A stretch of DNA of 64,000 bases from Leptobrachium leishanense. Taxonomy: Eukaryota; Chordata; Amphibia; Anura; Megophryidae. Location of the stretch: positions 116,302,190 to 116,366,189 of the forward strand of contig CM019066.1 in assembly GCA_009667805.1 (NCBI GenBank), in the 5' to 3' direction. The number at the start of each line of letters is the position of its first letter. Positions within the stretch are counted from its first letter, which is position 1. The position numbers and the translations under genes were made by a program. Positions 32,891 through 47,000 of the stretch are shown here, piece after piece. The notes below the pieces were generated by a model. That model searched no databases and had not been told where the DNA came from. It saw only the letters and a program-made list of their open reading frames with translations.

Positions 32891-35800
32891 CGAAAAAAAA
32901 GTTCCAGAGTAAGCCCCACATTGATGTTTGCACGTTCTGCTTTATTATACATCCAGGTTTTAGAGAACACCTCAATAAGCGATCACCTGTAATGATGACA
33001 CAGACTTTATGGTTTCACCCTGGGGCTTGTAGAGGAGTGAGACAAGGTTTGCAAGTGATGGCAATAGACACAGTGGTGCACAGTTGAAAATACCAAAAAT
33101 GTTTTGCTCTTGCTGCTGTCTCTAAGGAGGCATTGTCATTTTGATGAGCGCCACCCACAGGCCTTTTATAAATCTTGTAACTTGAATATACGTGAAAGCT
33201 ACACCTGAGCATATAGGGTAAGATATACAGGTTCTATATCTTGGAACAATGTAAGCATGCTAGAGCCATTGGCTAGAAACGTACTGAGCAGTAGAGAACA
33301 AAGTGTCCAGGCAGTCTGTTTGTGGGTTTAGGCTTTAACGGATCATCAAACAGCAAGGTTTTGGCTGTACCCAGCCTTTGTCAAGCCCCAAATGCTGTCA
33401 CATAGGGCTGACAGTGGGATGGTTCTGTATGGTTTTCAGAGTAACGGAAAGTTATTTTCTGTAGAAAACCCACCTGGTCCTGTCAGTGGTTTAATGGAAA
33501 ATCACTTGGTAGTGAAGCTCATGCTGCCAGATTTTTGTATATGTGATATACCTATATTTTATGAACTGTACTCTTACTGGGTAATATCTTTCCATTTACT
33601 GCTTCATTGACATGTACACTGAGCAGTGGCCAATCCTTGCCCAAGAGGTTCTGCGTTGTTAGTACTGGTCTGTGTGGCACCTTGTCTGATTTTCATTCTT
33701 TTCACTAGTTTGGTGCCTGCCGGGGACTTCCACCATCTCACACTAGGTGCTCCCCTATTCCCTTTTAATTTTCTTTCCCTTGCTGTTCCCATTACTCTTC
33801 CTCCCGGCCTTGGCTTTTTTTATTTTTCTGCATCGCTTTGTTCTTGTAGAGGTTCTTGCCTAATAGCTATTTACCGCTCCACAATGATGTTCACACCCAA
33901 GAATCTGCATTTCTTTCATACAATGACAAGGCAAAATAACAAACACTGAGAATGCGCTCGTCTGACCCTAGCCTTAAAGAGGTGACACGACTTCCATGTC
34001 GATCATTGGCCAATGCTTGGATTTTTTTTTTACTTTTTCTCAAGTCAACTCTTATTGAAGATCTTTAATATACCATTATTTGCTTACCTTGACTTGTATA
34101 CTGGCAGATCACATGTTCCAAACAGTTCCTTGTGATGAATGCACAGATAACTAAACAGAGACCTGCGAGCAGATAGATGTAGAGCAGGGGTCAGCCACTT
34201 TGGCACTCCAGCTGTTTTAGAAACATATTTCCCACGAGTCTCTGTCACGACCACTACACGCGCTGCTGCGAAAGACGCCGTGTTAAGCCACCCACTGTCT
34301 CTGCACACTTCTCTCTCGCAACAGGTATGTAGAGCGCGATACAATGATCCCAGGATTGCAACGCAGTACAAGTCTTCTCTTGAAGCGGGTAATGACTAAG
34401 TCTCCCACAATCCCTGGTCTCACTTTCCTATTCTATTAGTTACTACGCGCGTCGCAGCGAGAGACGCAGGGCTATGCAACCGCACTGTGTGCCTACCCTA
34501 GATCCGGACAGTGACTGCATAGACAATACCTGCCGTCCCCAGCGACCACAACTCACAATTTCGTACCTACCCGAGCTTAAACCAATCTCTTAGTTAGCAT
34601 GGATCTCAGCCAGAAGCAGAACTTAAATGGTTTCTATATCATAAATAAATATAACCTAAGATAGATAGAGATATATATATCTATTATATCACAGTGCATT
34701 TGTTACAGGAAAAATTATAGATAGAATAAATCAATTAATTACACACTACACAGCAAATAAAAGAAAAGGATTAAACACAGAGCATTACTTAGGGCGGTTC
34801 TATTAGGAGCTGGCAATATTCCCCTCAATTCTCAATTGACCTCCAAGGAAATAGCCCCGAGCCATGCTTGATTCAGAATATATATAGGGCTGACTTTTTT
34901 CTAAGTCCAGCCTCCTAGCTGGCAGAGCCTTTGCCTACAATCCCCAGAATTCCCTCTCTTGAGCATGCACCGTACGCTTCATCGTTAATTGCCCAAAGGT
35001 GTCCATCTTCCCCCCAGACCCCCCTTAGGGATCAAGGGATGTGCTTCCTTTCTTTGAAGATGGGGCCTAAATCTTGGTGCCAGGCTGGCTCCCAAGGTGC
35101 GACTAACAAGCTACACGACATGTCAGTTCACAAAAGACATTCCATTTTACAGCCACGTGTTAGCTTTCTCCCCTGGGGGGAGGATATAACCATTTTAATT
35201 ACATTTTAGCACTCACACTCCCCAATTGGTCAGACACAAATATGAATATGACTCTATATGGAGGAGAGATGTATAAACAGGCACATAGACACATGGGGCA
35301 GTTTAGATCTGTATTTCTATCTGCTACAGTCTCCAACATAAGTGGCTGAGAATCTTGGAAAATGTTGTTCAAAAACATCTGCTGGCTCTTGCTGTAGAGT
35401 GAGATCATTCCTTATACTTTGTGAATAGAGTGCTCTATGGCCATTGGCTCCACTGCTTTGTCTGACCAAGCCCCAATTCCACTGGGAATTTAATTTTTTT
35501 CAAGCCTATTGAACACACTCGGCCTGCACATATGATTTCTAGCAGACCCCTTTGTCCACAAGGCGTAACACTTGAGGAATCCATGCCACTGGTTTTGAAA
35601 GAGCAGAAGGCAGTAACAAGGCGCTTTTTAATTCGTAGGGTCACTGAAATAGTTATCAATGTGTGCAATCTAACGCTAACATGTTTCTTTGCATCAACAA
35701 GAATAAGCAGTAAACGTCGCTTTGGTCACATCCCGAGAAAGCGGCAATCAATGGCTTATGAGAGATGATATAGGCCAGGTATTGAAACCATGAAAGCTTT

Positions 35801-35951
35801 TCATAATTACTACACCCCTTTATATTGCTAGAAGCCAGAGACCAAACAAGAAATATTTTGCATTTTAAAAGCGGTGTTCCAGTTTATCCATTGGGTATGC
35901 TTTAGCTTTGAGGGCTCTATCAAAATGAAACATTTCCAAAATAGGAAAATA
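32891..35951. other. mostly unrecognised sequence with a few repeat scraps
   Basis: Recognisable pieces are CGCTCGTCTGACCCTAGCCT at 33956 (the terminus of the 41026-41451 family) and AGCAGGGGTCAGCCACTTTG at about 34185 (hAT-like terminus). The hydrophobic ORF at 33626-33949 has no recognisable family and no supporting context. No host exon was identified here. Confidence 0.35.
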
Positions 35952-37468
35952 TAGTCAGGTCCAGAAATATTGGGACATAGAATTGTGTCGAACAGCTTTG
36001 GCTCTATACACCACCACAATGGAGTTGGACTGAAACAAACACAATGTGCTTTAACTGCAGACTGTCTGCTTTAATTTGATGGTATGTACATCCAACTCAG
36101 GTGAACAGTGTAGGACTTACAGCAGTTTGCAGATGTGCCGCCGACTTGTTAAGCGACAAAAAGGTAATGGGACAATTGGCTTCTCAGCTGTTCCATGGCC
36201 AGGTGTGTGATATTCCCTCATTACCCCAGAGTTCATTTCAAGTGTGCTATTTGCATTTGGAATCTGTTGCTGTCAACTCTCAAGATGAGATCCAAAGAGC
36301 TGTCACTATCAGTGAAGCAAGCCATCATTAGGCTGAAGAAACAAAACAAACCCAGAGAGATAACTGTTTGGAACATTATCAAAAAGAAGGAACGCACCAT
36401 TGAGCTCAGCAACACCAAAAGACCTGGGAGACCATGGAAAACAACTGTGGTGGATGACCGAAGAATTCTCTCCCTGGTGAAGAAAACACCCTTCACAACA
36501 CTTGGCCAGATCAAGAACACTCTCCAGGAGGTAGGTGTATGTGTGTCAAAGTCAACAAACAAGAGAAGACTTCACCAGAGTGAATACAGAGGATTCACCA
36601 CAAGATGTAAACCATTGGTGAGCCTCAAAAACAGAAAGGCCAGATTAGAGTTTGCCAAACAGCACCTAACAAAGCCTTCACAGTTCTGGAACAAGATTCT
36701 ATGGACAGATGAGACCAAGATCAACTTGTATCAGAGTGATGAGAAGAGCATGGAGAAGGAAAGGAACTGCTCATGATCCTAAGCATACCACCTCATCAGT
36801 GAAGCATGGTGGTGGTAGTGTCATGGCGTGGGCATGTATGGCTGCCAATGGAACTGGTTCTCTTGTATTTATTGATGATGTGACTGCTGACAAAAGCAGC
36901 AGGATGAATTCTGAAGTGTTTCGGGCAAGATTATCTGCTCACATTCAGCCAAATGCTGCAGAACTCATTGGAGGGCGCTTCACAGTGCAGATGTGCAATG
37001 ACCCAGAGTTTTTGAAGGGACAGAAGTGGAATGTTATGCAATGGCCAAGTCAATCACCTGACCCGAATCCATTTGAGCACACATTTCACTTGCTGAAGAC
37101 AAAACTGAAGGGAAAATGCCCCAAGAATAAGCAGGAACTGAAGACCGTTGGAGTAGAGGCCTGGCAGAGCATCACCAGGGATGAAACCCAGCGTCTGGTA
37201 ATGTCTATGCATTCCAGACTTCAGGCTGTGAGTAAGAGAAAGTTTGATTTATGATTATTCTGTCCCATTACCAAGTGGGAGGCACATCTGCAAACTGCAG
37301 TAAGTCCTACACCGTTCACCTGAGTTGGATGTACATACCCTCAAATTAAAGCTGACAGTCTGCAGTTAAAGTACATTGTCTTGGTTTCATTCCAACTCCA
37401 TTGTGGTGGTGCATAGAGCCAAATATGTTAGAATTGTGTCGCTGTCCCAATATTTCTGGACCGGATTG
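35952..37468 (+). mobile_element. Tc1-family transposon with long inverted repeats, decayed
   Basis: Outer ends AGTCAGGTCCAGAAATATTG and its complement TATTTCTGGACCGGATTG lie next to TA. The inverted similarity runs about 190 bp inwards (TCCAACTCAGGTGAACAGTG near 36090, complement near 37310), as in Tc1 elements of the long inverted-repeat type. Confidence 0.88.
36285..37254 (+). pseudogene. Tc1 transposase, frameshifted
   Basis: Starts MRSKELSLSVKQAIIRLKKQ and keeps the first catalytic D in LWTDETKINLY. A frameshift near 36750 moves coding to another frame (HDPKHTTSSVKHGGGSVMAW onwards). The second catalytic block is deleted: the expected QMDNDPKHT-type segment is reduced to QMCNDPEFLKGQK. 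The third block reads SPDPNPFEHTFHLLK, keeping the E. It cannot be active. Confidence 0.88.
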
Positions 37469-37904
37469 TAAATCCAACCCAATTCTAAGGCCTAGCTCCT
37501 GGGTACAGTGACTGACTAAATAGTCCTATAGAGTAAAAGTTCTTTTGAGACATTAACGTATTTGTACTGTATGATCTTCGCAGAACACCTGAACCCATTC
37601 TCGTTCAAACTAGGTACAAAGTGGAATTAATTCCTGATAAAGAGTCCAGGGAATGCCTCTGAGCTCTACATCCTGCTAAACATCCAGAGAATTCCTTCTA
37701 ATGATTTTGACAGAAAAAAGTGAATTAGCTCCCTCATGTTTGAATATGTTTAAGAACATACCTCCACCACAGAATTTCTTAATGTTAATTTACACCTTAA
37801 GAGATCTGACAACTAGGATCAGAGTAAATGGGGCTCTAACTCCACTACAGTTAACCATGACAGATCTGGAAAGACACCAAGTAAATATGTAGGTTTACAT
37901 TACA
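37469..37904. other. no gene or repeat recognised
   Basis: AT-rich spacer between two Tc1 copies. Nothing familiar. Confidence 0.3.
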
Positions 37905-38044
37905 TACAGTTGCAAGAAAAAGTATGTGAACCCTATGGGATTACGTGGAGTTTTGCATGAATTGGTCATAAAATGTGCGCTGATCATCTAAGTCACAACA
38001 ATTTGAAAAACAGTTTGCTTAAAATAATACAACACAAACATTAT

Positions 38045-38223
38045 CAGGGTTATTCAGAGAGCGGTGAAAAGTAGAATGACTGGAGAATGGAAAATTCTAG
38101 GTCAAAATAGCAGATTTGGAAAGGGAGATGAAAAGGAGAATTCTTCTGGTGTGGATATTTTGACCTCGAATTTTCCATTCTCCAGCCATTCTCCTGCTTT
38201 TCCCCTCTCTTTGAATAACCCTG
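38045..38223. mobile_element. short CAGGGTTATTCA-family element, copy R4
   Basis: Ends CAGGGTTATTCAGAGAGCGG and CTCTCTTTGAATAACCCTG. The halves are complementary for most of the 179 bp. It lies in the left repeat of the Tc1 element. Confidence 0.85.
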
Positions 38224-38464
38224 TATATGTTTTCATGTGTTTATTGAACATAACATGTAAACATTCACAGTGCAGGGTGGGAAAAGTATGTGAACCTCTA
38301 CCCTAATGACTTCTCCAAGAGCTAATTGGAGCCAGGAGTGAGCCAACCTTGAGTCCAATCAGTGTGATATTATTGGATGTGTTGCTGAAAGCTGTCCTGC
38401 CCTTTAAAAACCACACACCAGTTTTGGGTTTACTGGTTTCAAGAAGCACTGCCTGATGTGAACC

Positions 38465-39425
<961 letters not shown>

Positions 39426-39430
<5 letters not shown>

Positions 39431-39850
39431 TAGGCAACATGACCACCTAAGCTTTTTTAGGTGGTCATGATGTCCCAAGTACGCCATTTTCCTCCGCTGC
39501 CCCCTTCCCTCAGCCGATCGGCTGAAACAGCGGAGACGCGGATGACTTTACTCCGCCCTCCCAGCTGTCAGTCAGCAGAGCGGGATTCGTATTTCCTGCT
39601 TCTGCCAACTATTGCGAGTAGGAGACATCATCGCGCTTTTAGCGCGATGACGTCTCCAACTCGCCGGAGTAGCTGGCGGCAGCGGCTGAGATTAGTGTTG
39701 CGTGCATCCTCTTGCGCCTAACACTAATCGAAGAAGGAGCCGGGAGGAAGCCTGATTGGCTGGTTTATGTGAAAGGTGTGCATGCGCACTTCTCACGTAA
39801 ACCATTAGCCAAGTTGAAGATTTCCCACGACGGGAGTGGAGTATTCTGAT
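39426..39850. mobile_element. GC-rich hairpin element inside the Tc1 copy
   Basis: Opens with a hairpin (CATGACCACCTAAGC facing GGTGGTCATGATGTC) and contains further palindromes (GCGCTTTTAGCGC near 39632; TAGTGTTGCGTGC facing GCGCCTAACACTA). It interrupts the transposase coding sequence, which resumes as CTACAGGAAACGTTTGGTTG at about 39857. Class unknown. Confidence 0.5.
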
Positions 39851-40836
39851 CTGCAACTACAGGAAACGTTTGGTTGAGGTTATTGCTGCCAAAGGAGGGT
39901 CAACCAGTTATTAAGTCCAAAGGTTCACATACTTTTTCCACCCTGCACTGTGAATGTTTACATGTTCTGTTCAATAAAAACATAGAATGTTTGTGTTGTA
40001 TTATTTTAGGATCAGAGCACATTTTTTGACCAATTCATGCAATACTCCACGTAATCCCAAAGGGTTCACATACTTTTTCTTGCAACTGTAGTTACACATG
40101 CTGAAAAAAAAGACTTGTGTATATATAGAGTTCAGCCTGTCACACAACACCTACTACTGTTGATCCGAAAGGCAAAAAAACCAAAACCCCAGTCTGAAGC
40201 GCTCGCCAATACGCAAGGAAAAAGAATTCCTTCTTGACCCTAGAATAGTGGTCAGATTTCTCCTTGGATTAAATCAGCTTTTACCCACATATTAAATATT
40301 GTAACTCAAAAAGTTTTGCAGGAAGTCATCCAATTGTTGTTTAAAGTACGTACAGACTCTGACCCAAACACCTAAACAGGCAGAGCATTCCACAGCTTTA
40401 TTGTCCTCGCTGTAAAAGTACCTTAGACTGGACGAAAGGATATTCAGCCTAAACAGGTGACCTTGTGTCCTGTGTATAGTCCTATTAATGAAGAGGTTTC
40501 CAGAAAACCGTTTATAATGGACATCTATAAAAATCAGATCCCCTCAAGTCACAGTTTCTCTAAACAGGTTTAAGCTTTGTAATCTTTCCGCATAACTTCA
40601 ATCTTCGATTCCTCTTTAGTTGCCAGAATAGAATTTTAAAACAGGTGCCCAAAATCACACAGCATATTCAAGATGCGTTTTATCATTTATTTATAAAGAG
40701 ACAAAATTATGTTTTGATCCCGTGAGTGAATTCCCCTTCTAAATGCATGACAATACCTTGGGAATAGTCACACTTCAAACCGCAGTCTCCAAATCCTTCT
40801 CCAGCCTTGATTTACCAAACTCTGTACCATTTAGGG

Positions 40837-41019
40837 CAGGGTTTCCCAAATCTGTCTTTGGAACCCTCAAACAAACCAGATTTTGCAGATGACCTTAGGG
40901 AAATGTAGACCGAATCTTGCAAATCACTGAGCAGCAAATCATGTCACCTGTGCTATGCTTCAGATAACTGACAACCCTGGCCTGTCAGTGGGTCCTGAGG
41001 ACTGGTTTGGGAAACACTG
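40837..41019. mobile_element. short non-autonomous hAT element (CAGTGTTTCCC family)
   Basis: Ends CAGGGTTTCCCAAATCTG and GGTTTGGGAAACACTG, with target duplication ATTTAGGG/ATTTAGGC (one mismatch) at 40829-40836 and 41020-41027. Same family as 12357-12538. Confidence 0.8.
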
Positions 41020-41025
41020 ATTTAG

Positions 41026-41451
41026 GCTGCTGTCAGACGAGCGTAGTGTTCACGTCCGTGATTGCGCCTAAAAGTATGTCCGTGATAGCATGACAGAAAG
41101 CCCATTGGAGCCCGTTACACGAAGTACGTCCGCACTGAACTGCGGACGCACAACGGCCGCGGCCCTCGGACGCAAGGCAGGCAAGAACGTACAACCGCTA
41201 GAACGGCCGCACAAAGTGCACTGCGTCCACAACGTCCGCATAGCTTTGTGTGTGAGTGATGGAACGTGGTCAGATGGATTTATACGTCCAGCATTTTTCA
41301 CGGACAAAATGGTTTTGCTTTTTAATTTATTTTCCCTCCTACATCCGTCAAAATATATACGTCAGTGAAAAAAACGGACTGTCTGGCCACTACTGCGTCT
41401 TCCGCACGGACGTACAGTCCGTAGAAATCACGCTCGTCTGACCCTAGCCTT
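41026..41451. mobile_element. short non-autonomous element, CGCTCGTCTGACCCTAGCC family
   Basis: Left AGGCTGCTGTCAGACGAGCG and right CGCTCGTCTGACCCTAGCCT are inverted. The interior is GC-rich with many CGTCCG words. Right-end scrap of the same family at 33956. Confidence 0.65.
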
Positions 41452-41454
41452 AGG

Positions 41455-41721
41455 GTAGAAGTTGTGTGTGTTGTTCACTCTAAAATGCAAGGTTAAATTT
41501 AATGTAGATAAATGCATAATCTGCCATTTAAGTGCCCAGTCCCCCAATCTATCTAAATCCCTCTGCAGTGAAGCAACATCCTGCTCACATTGTATTACTT
41601 TTCCTAGTTTTGTGTCATCTGGAAACACTGATACATGACTTTCGATGCCTATTTCAAGGTCATTTATAAATAAATTGAATAGCACTGGTCCAACAGACCC
41701 TTGAGGGACACCACTTACCAC
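41455..41721 (-). pseudogene. CR1 reverse transcriptase core fragment
   Basis: MVSGVPQGSVGPVLFNLFIN is the CR1 block before the catalytic site. FPDDTKLGKVIQCEQDVASL carries FPDD where FADD is expected, and RDLDRLGDWALKWQ follows. The substitution at the active site and the short length show it is dead. Confidence 0.8.
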
Positions 41722-41905
41722 TGATGTCTCGCCACAATCTTTGACCCTGTATTCTAATAAAAAAAATTATCTAGACCAATTTTTCGTAATTTGAATAGTA
41801 ACCTTGTTTGGAACTGTATTGGAGGCTTTGGCAAAATCCAAGTAAATCCCATCCACTGCGACCCCCTGATCTAATCTTCATGGAATGCAATTATGTTACA
41901 TTGCC

Positions 41906-43587
41906 ACCCTCACTAAACGGAAAATAAAAAAAAGGGGAAGGTGCAGTTGTAGCTTCATGTAAAAGCACCCCCCTCTCCCCCTTGTGTACCAGCTATAAAA
42001 ATATGAATGCAGCAAGGTACGTGACCAAAAAGGAGAAGTCAGGTCTTCTTAAAAGGAACAAATACATCCACCATCTTGCACTTAAACCTACTCATTGGAG
42101 ACAGAAGATTTCAATAATGTATGAGAGGTAGATGGGCTTTTGCAGCTCATGAAAGCAGATTATGCTCGAATCATCGGCCTTGAACCATTCTGAAGGATAT
42201 TTTTGCACTAAAAGCAACCAGCAATTGAATATGTACACGTTTCCCTCACCAAACATTGGCTGCTGAATAGAAGGGACAAATTCAGATTTTTAACACTTTG
42301 CAGGAACCTCTAGAACCTACACCTTCTATGCTGGGATATGGTCACAGGATTAATAAGTATTCCATACATATGCTGTACCTTAGGGAAAAGAGGACATCCT
42401 TGTTGGCTGGAGAAGAGTTTCTGATCCTTCAATGTACTCTAAAAAGACATCTGACTTCTACCTACAATGTTGAAGCACAATGCAACAGCCGCAGAGTAGC
42501 AGGTATGCACTGACCTGGCAAGGATTATGAAAGAAAAAAACCCCACTTCATTTAGGATTAATCCCCCCCCCCCCAATCAAAAACCTTCCCCACTAGGCAA
42601 GGGGGGGGGGGGGACAGGAGTCTATTGTGCTTCCACATTAAGATTTGTCTAGGCATTTAAACTTTTTTCCTGAACCCTCCAAGTTCACAATCGCACAATG
42701 ATGTAATTTGTGATCCTAAAGACCCCAACCCATCACTGGCTGTGCTCCACTGTCATTTTGTCACAGTGGCCAATGATAGCATGCATCCACTCTTGATAAT
42801 GAACATATTTTTTTAACACGAGTATGTAATTATTCATGCAGAACAGGAACCACCATCCCCTCGATGAATCTCCATAAGCTTTTACATTGATTCTGAATCT
42901 AATACAACTTTAAAAAAAAAAAAAAAAGGTACCTGCATGTCTAGAAATTCATTTTTTTTTTAATTGACAAACTAGAAAACTAAAAGTTTGAAAGAAATGT
43001 GAAAATGTTTATTTTCTTGCATTAAACGGTCGTTTCATCTTGTCTGGCCACGCCCCTCAACTAGGGGTGTTTCTTCAGCTCCCACTTTCTGAATATTCCC
43101 CGCCCATTTCAATCAAAGCTTCAAGTGAACTAGCACAAGCTGTGCACGTGAAACCATGTGCACGCTCAGGACCTCAGACTGGGGGAACTGAGAAACTGAA
43201 TATTAGCAGTCTCTGCACCTGTGAAAGCAAAACTCTCATCGCTGACTCACGTCTCTCATGGTTTACATACCATCTCACAGGTCACTCTCGTGCCATGTCT
43301 CGTGTGCGTACTCTCTCGCTGCACTCTTGCCGCTTTATCATACCGCGCTCTGTCTTTCTCCCTGTGTGTATTGATTTTCCTTCCCTGTCTCTGCAGTAGC
43401 TGGGGGTGAATGTTAGATTGGAATGGCACTCAGCCCTGTCCTCCGCTCACAGTGCAGGAGGGAGGAGCAACTCAGTCGCACATGCTCAGTGCATTTTTAT
43501 GCATGCCACAGAATAGTCACCGATTGGTTAGTGTGCCTCCTGAGGTGGGCATGGAAAAAAAAAAAAACGGGTAAATATGCAAAAATC
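41906..43587. other. no gene recognised
   Basis: Contains a C run (42563-42574) facing a G run (42601-42614) and an A run near 42911, and a GC-richer block at 43020-43550 without recognised ends. The small ORF at 43040-43399 shows no domain. It may hold unrecognised repeats. Confidence 0.3.
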
Positions 43588-43602
43588 TAATTTTAATACA
43601 TC

Positions 43603-43832
43603 GACTCTGAGGCTCCTATTGCTTCTCTTTCTTGCTTTTATTAACATAGTAGCAAGTGGCAACTAGCAAGAACTTTGAAATATGAAGCTTTTTATATTGA
43701 ATAAAGAGAAAACATAACAGTAAAACAGGCATATGGTATCTTCCAACACCCCTTCCACTCCTTTGGATCTGTCCTCTTTCCTGTTCAGTGGCCATCAAAA
43801 CCGATCCACGCCCCTCCTACTTCCTCTTTCTT
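43603..43832 (+). repeat. left inverted terminal repeat of the DIRS element
   Basis: GACTCTGAGGCTCCTATTGC at the outer side and CTCCTACTTCCTCTTTCTT at the inner side are mirrored at 48299-48528. The two arms differ at the junction with the outer extension (GGAGCC against CTCGCC), as expected in DIRS elements. Confidence 0.9.
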
Positions 43833-44088
43833 AGCTACTCGGCGACTAGATAAGTATATATATCTATTCTCTCGACGATATTCTGTTTTCACCTATGGTC
43901 TAGTGATTTATCTATAAATAGAGGTTTATATTACTAGTGTTTACTTTAGCGAGCGCCCGGCTTTAACCGCGGCGTTCGCATTTTTTCCTCCAAGTTATTT
44001 CCTTTGATCCTCCTGGTGACCGCGGTGTGACCCCGTCTGCCTGCCTCTCCGAGGCGCCGCACGCGCTCGCTGGCTAGGTGGGCGGAGT

Positions 44089-47000
44089 GTGCCCGATAGG
44101 TCTGCGCACGCGGAGACAATTCCGGACATTCTCCCGGATTCTGACAGCACCATGCCTCGTGGGAAGACCCCTCAACGCGCAGCTTCCCCGGCCGAGATTT
44201 CGGCGCAATCCTCCGACGAGAGTGTGGGTGAGCAGTCCCAACCTCCCGTACTCGTACAGGCGCAGATGGCTCCTTCCCAGACTCCCACTTTAGACCCTTA
44301 CACGCAGGCTTCAATCGATTCTGCGGTTTTTAAAGCGGTCTCAGTGCTGTCTGCGGATTTTACCCGCTCTTTAAAAGAAATCATGGCTGAAAATCGCCAA
44401 CCCGATATTTCCCCGCCACCAGCGGTCTATGACACGGGCAGTACACTCACCGCGGTGAGGCCCCCCGAGCTCCCCCTGCACAACACGGGGAAACAGTCTG
44501 TGAGGAAAGCACGCCACATGACTGGAGGGACTGGCATACCCGCAACAATGCCGGGGAACGTGCACCCCTCCCCCACTATTGCACCCCGTAAACGGGCTCC
44601 TGCACATACGACCATACCTCACTCCAAGAGGTTTAAATTACCATCGGTCTCCAACCCTGACACCGCTATTGTCCCTGCCCCGCTTCAGGATCCTACCCCT
44701 GATTCGGAGGAGGATGACACTAGCGATGTCATAGACGTTTATGCCTCGGATGAGGACTTCACTGAGGACACCGTAGCGGTGGATACGACTGCCCGTCCGG
44801 GCATTATCTACGATCCTCTGGGGAACCCCCTTTTCTGCCCAGAAGACCTGTCTCACCCAAGGTCGGCAGATTGGTCCCCATTACCCCACGTAGAACAGTG
44901 GGTCGATGCACAGGTGCGTAAAGCCCTGGATAAAAACACACGGAACCGCATGAAAGCGGAATGCCCTCGCCCTACCACGAACGGGAAAACATGCCTCACT
45001 CCAGAAGTGGATAAGGCGTTCGTGGACTTTGTCACCCCTAAAGGATGGTCGCCCAGCAAGGGCATAGACCATGCCTTTAAGGTGTGCCAAGATAAGCTAC
45101 TGGACACCGTGGGCCCTCTGATAAAACTGCTAGATACGGCAGAACAAGCCAAGCTTTCTGGCGAACCCCTGGACCCAGTCCAGATCACCAACTGGACCCA
45201 ACGGTCCTTAAGTTTCTTGGGCAACGCCAACACGGCCTTAGCGTCGGAAAGACGTAAATGTATCTTATTAAAGATGGATCGCCAACTGGCAGGTGTGGCG
45301 GACAACGAATTAGGCGCTGCGGCCAATGGCGCTTTATTTGGGAAATCCTTCCTGAAGGATATGAATGAGTACTCTGGAGCATTCAACACCATGGAACGAG
45401 TTTCCAATTCGCTTAAAAAAGTATTCTCCGGGGTTTTTCCACGGGCCGGTGGATATCGGGGCCGAGCTACCGGCCGTGGAACACCCTTCACTTCAGGTCC
45501 CACAGGAGGCAACCCCTCCACTGCAACAGCTCCCGCGCCGTCCCCGTTCTTCCCTTCCCGTTCCCGACCATGGAGGGGCAGAGGATTCCGGGGTTCCAGA
45601 GGCGGACATTCTTCCTCAACCTTCAGACATACAGGTACCTATGCACCTTATTCACCCGTCTACGACCAAAGTAGGAGGTCGTTTAAAATTGTTTCACACA
45701 GCATGGTGTCGCATTTCGTCGGACCCTTGGGTCCTCAATACTGTGCTAGGGTTTGTTCTGGAGTTCTCTTCTCCCCCGCTCCAACTACAGATTCCTTCCC
45801 CTCTCCCCTTTTCAGGGGACGGTCAGGCGTTGGTGGAGCGGGAGATTTTAGAATTATTCCAGAAAGGAGCCATAGAGCGGGCTCCACAGGGACCCTCGGG
45901 TTCCTAAGCAATCTATTCTTGGTCCCCAAGAAGGGAGGAGGTGTTCGTCCAGTAATCAACCTCAAGGAGTTGAATGGCTCAGTGGTCTACCGCCACTTCC
46001 AGATGGAAGGCATGCACATGCTCAAAGATTTATTGAAACCCCGCGATTGGTTGGCAAAAGTGGATCTCAAGGATGCTTACCTGACCATCCCGATTGCCAA
46101 GGAATCACGGGATTTCCTTCAGTTCCGTTGGGGTCCCGATCTATGGCGCTTCCGCTGCCTACCATTCGGCCTCTCTTCGGCTCCTTGGTGCTTTACCAAG
46201 ATGCTGAAACCGGTCGTGGCATGGCTACGCGCAAAAGGGGTCCGTCTCATCATATATTTGGACGACGTGTTACTGATGGCCTCTTCGGAAAATCAGCTAC
46301 GTCTCCACGTATGTTGGACGATCAATCTTTTCCAATCTCTGGGATTTCTGGTGAACCAAGAGAAATCAGTTCTCTCTCCATCTCAAACCCTGGAATTTCT
46401 GGGATTCGGGGTGAACAGTGTCATGATGACTATCACGGTCCCTCTGCCGAAGTGCCGATCTATCCTGCGCGAGGTTCGGTCCCTTTTGGAGGTTCACACC
46501 CCATCCTTAAGGGACCTGGCTCGCGTGATAGGTCTCCTAGCGGCCACACGGCTAGCTGTCAAACCAGCCCCGTTACACTATCGGGCCCTCCAACGCCTGA
46601 AGGCCCTTTTTCTCAGGAAGGGTCTCCCTTACTCCGCTCCGATCTCTCTCTCGGGAGAGGCCAGACTGGATTTGGAATGGTGGATCGATCACCTCCACGC
46701 CTGCAACGGCAGGCCTATCCTGGTGCCACCCCCGACGCTTACAATCGACTCAGACGCTTGTGGGTCAGGCTGGGGGGCTTATTGCGAAGGTACCTCCACA
46801 GGAGGTCGATGGTCCATGCAGGAACGTCAATTGCACATGAACGGTCTGGAGCTCCTGGCAGGGCTTTTTGCACTTCAGAGTTTCCTCAAAGACGGCACTC
46901 ATCGTTCGGTCCTCCTCCGGATGGACAACTTCCCAGCAGTTCGATATATCAACTCGCTGGGCGGCCCTCGATCCCTGCTTCTGACAACAATGGCTTCCCG

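Larger units (their letters stand above)
40100..41905 (-). mobile_element. CR1 LINE remnant, split by two short elements
   Basis: The part at 40100-40830 matches the CR1 tail at 6893-7680 (CAGTCTGAAGCGCTCGCC, TTCTCCTTGGAT, ACCTTGTGTCCTGT), and 41452-41905 carries the reverse transcriptase core. Short elements occupy 40837-41019 and 41026-41451. Confidence 0.75.

Noticed and set aside
33626..33949. 107-codon hydrophobic ORF that might be a small membrane protein
   Set aside because: No recognisable family, no splice or promoter context and atypical composition. Random open frame is likelier.
43040..43399. 119-codon ORF upstream of the DIRS element
   Set aside because: No domain recognised and outside the element's borders. 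Kept only as unannotated sequence.
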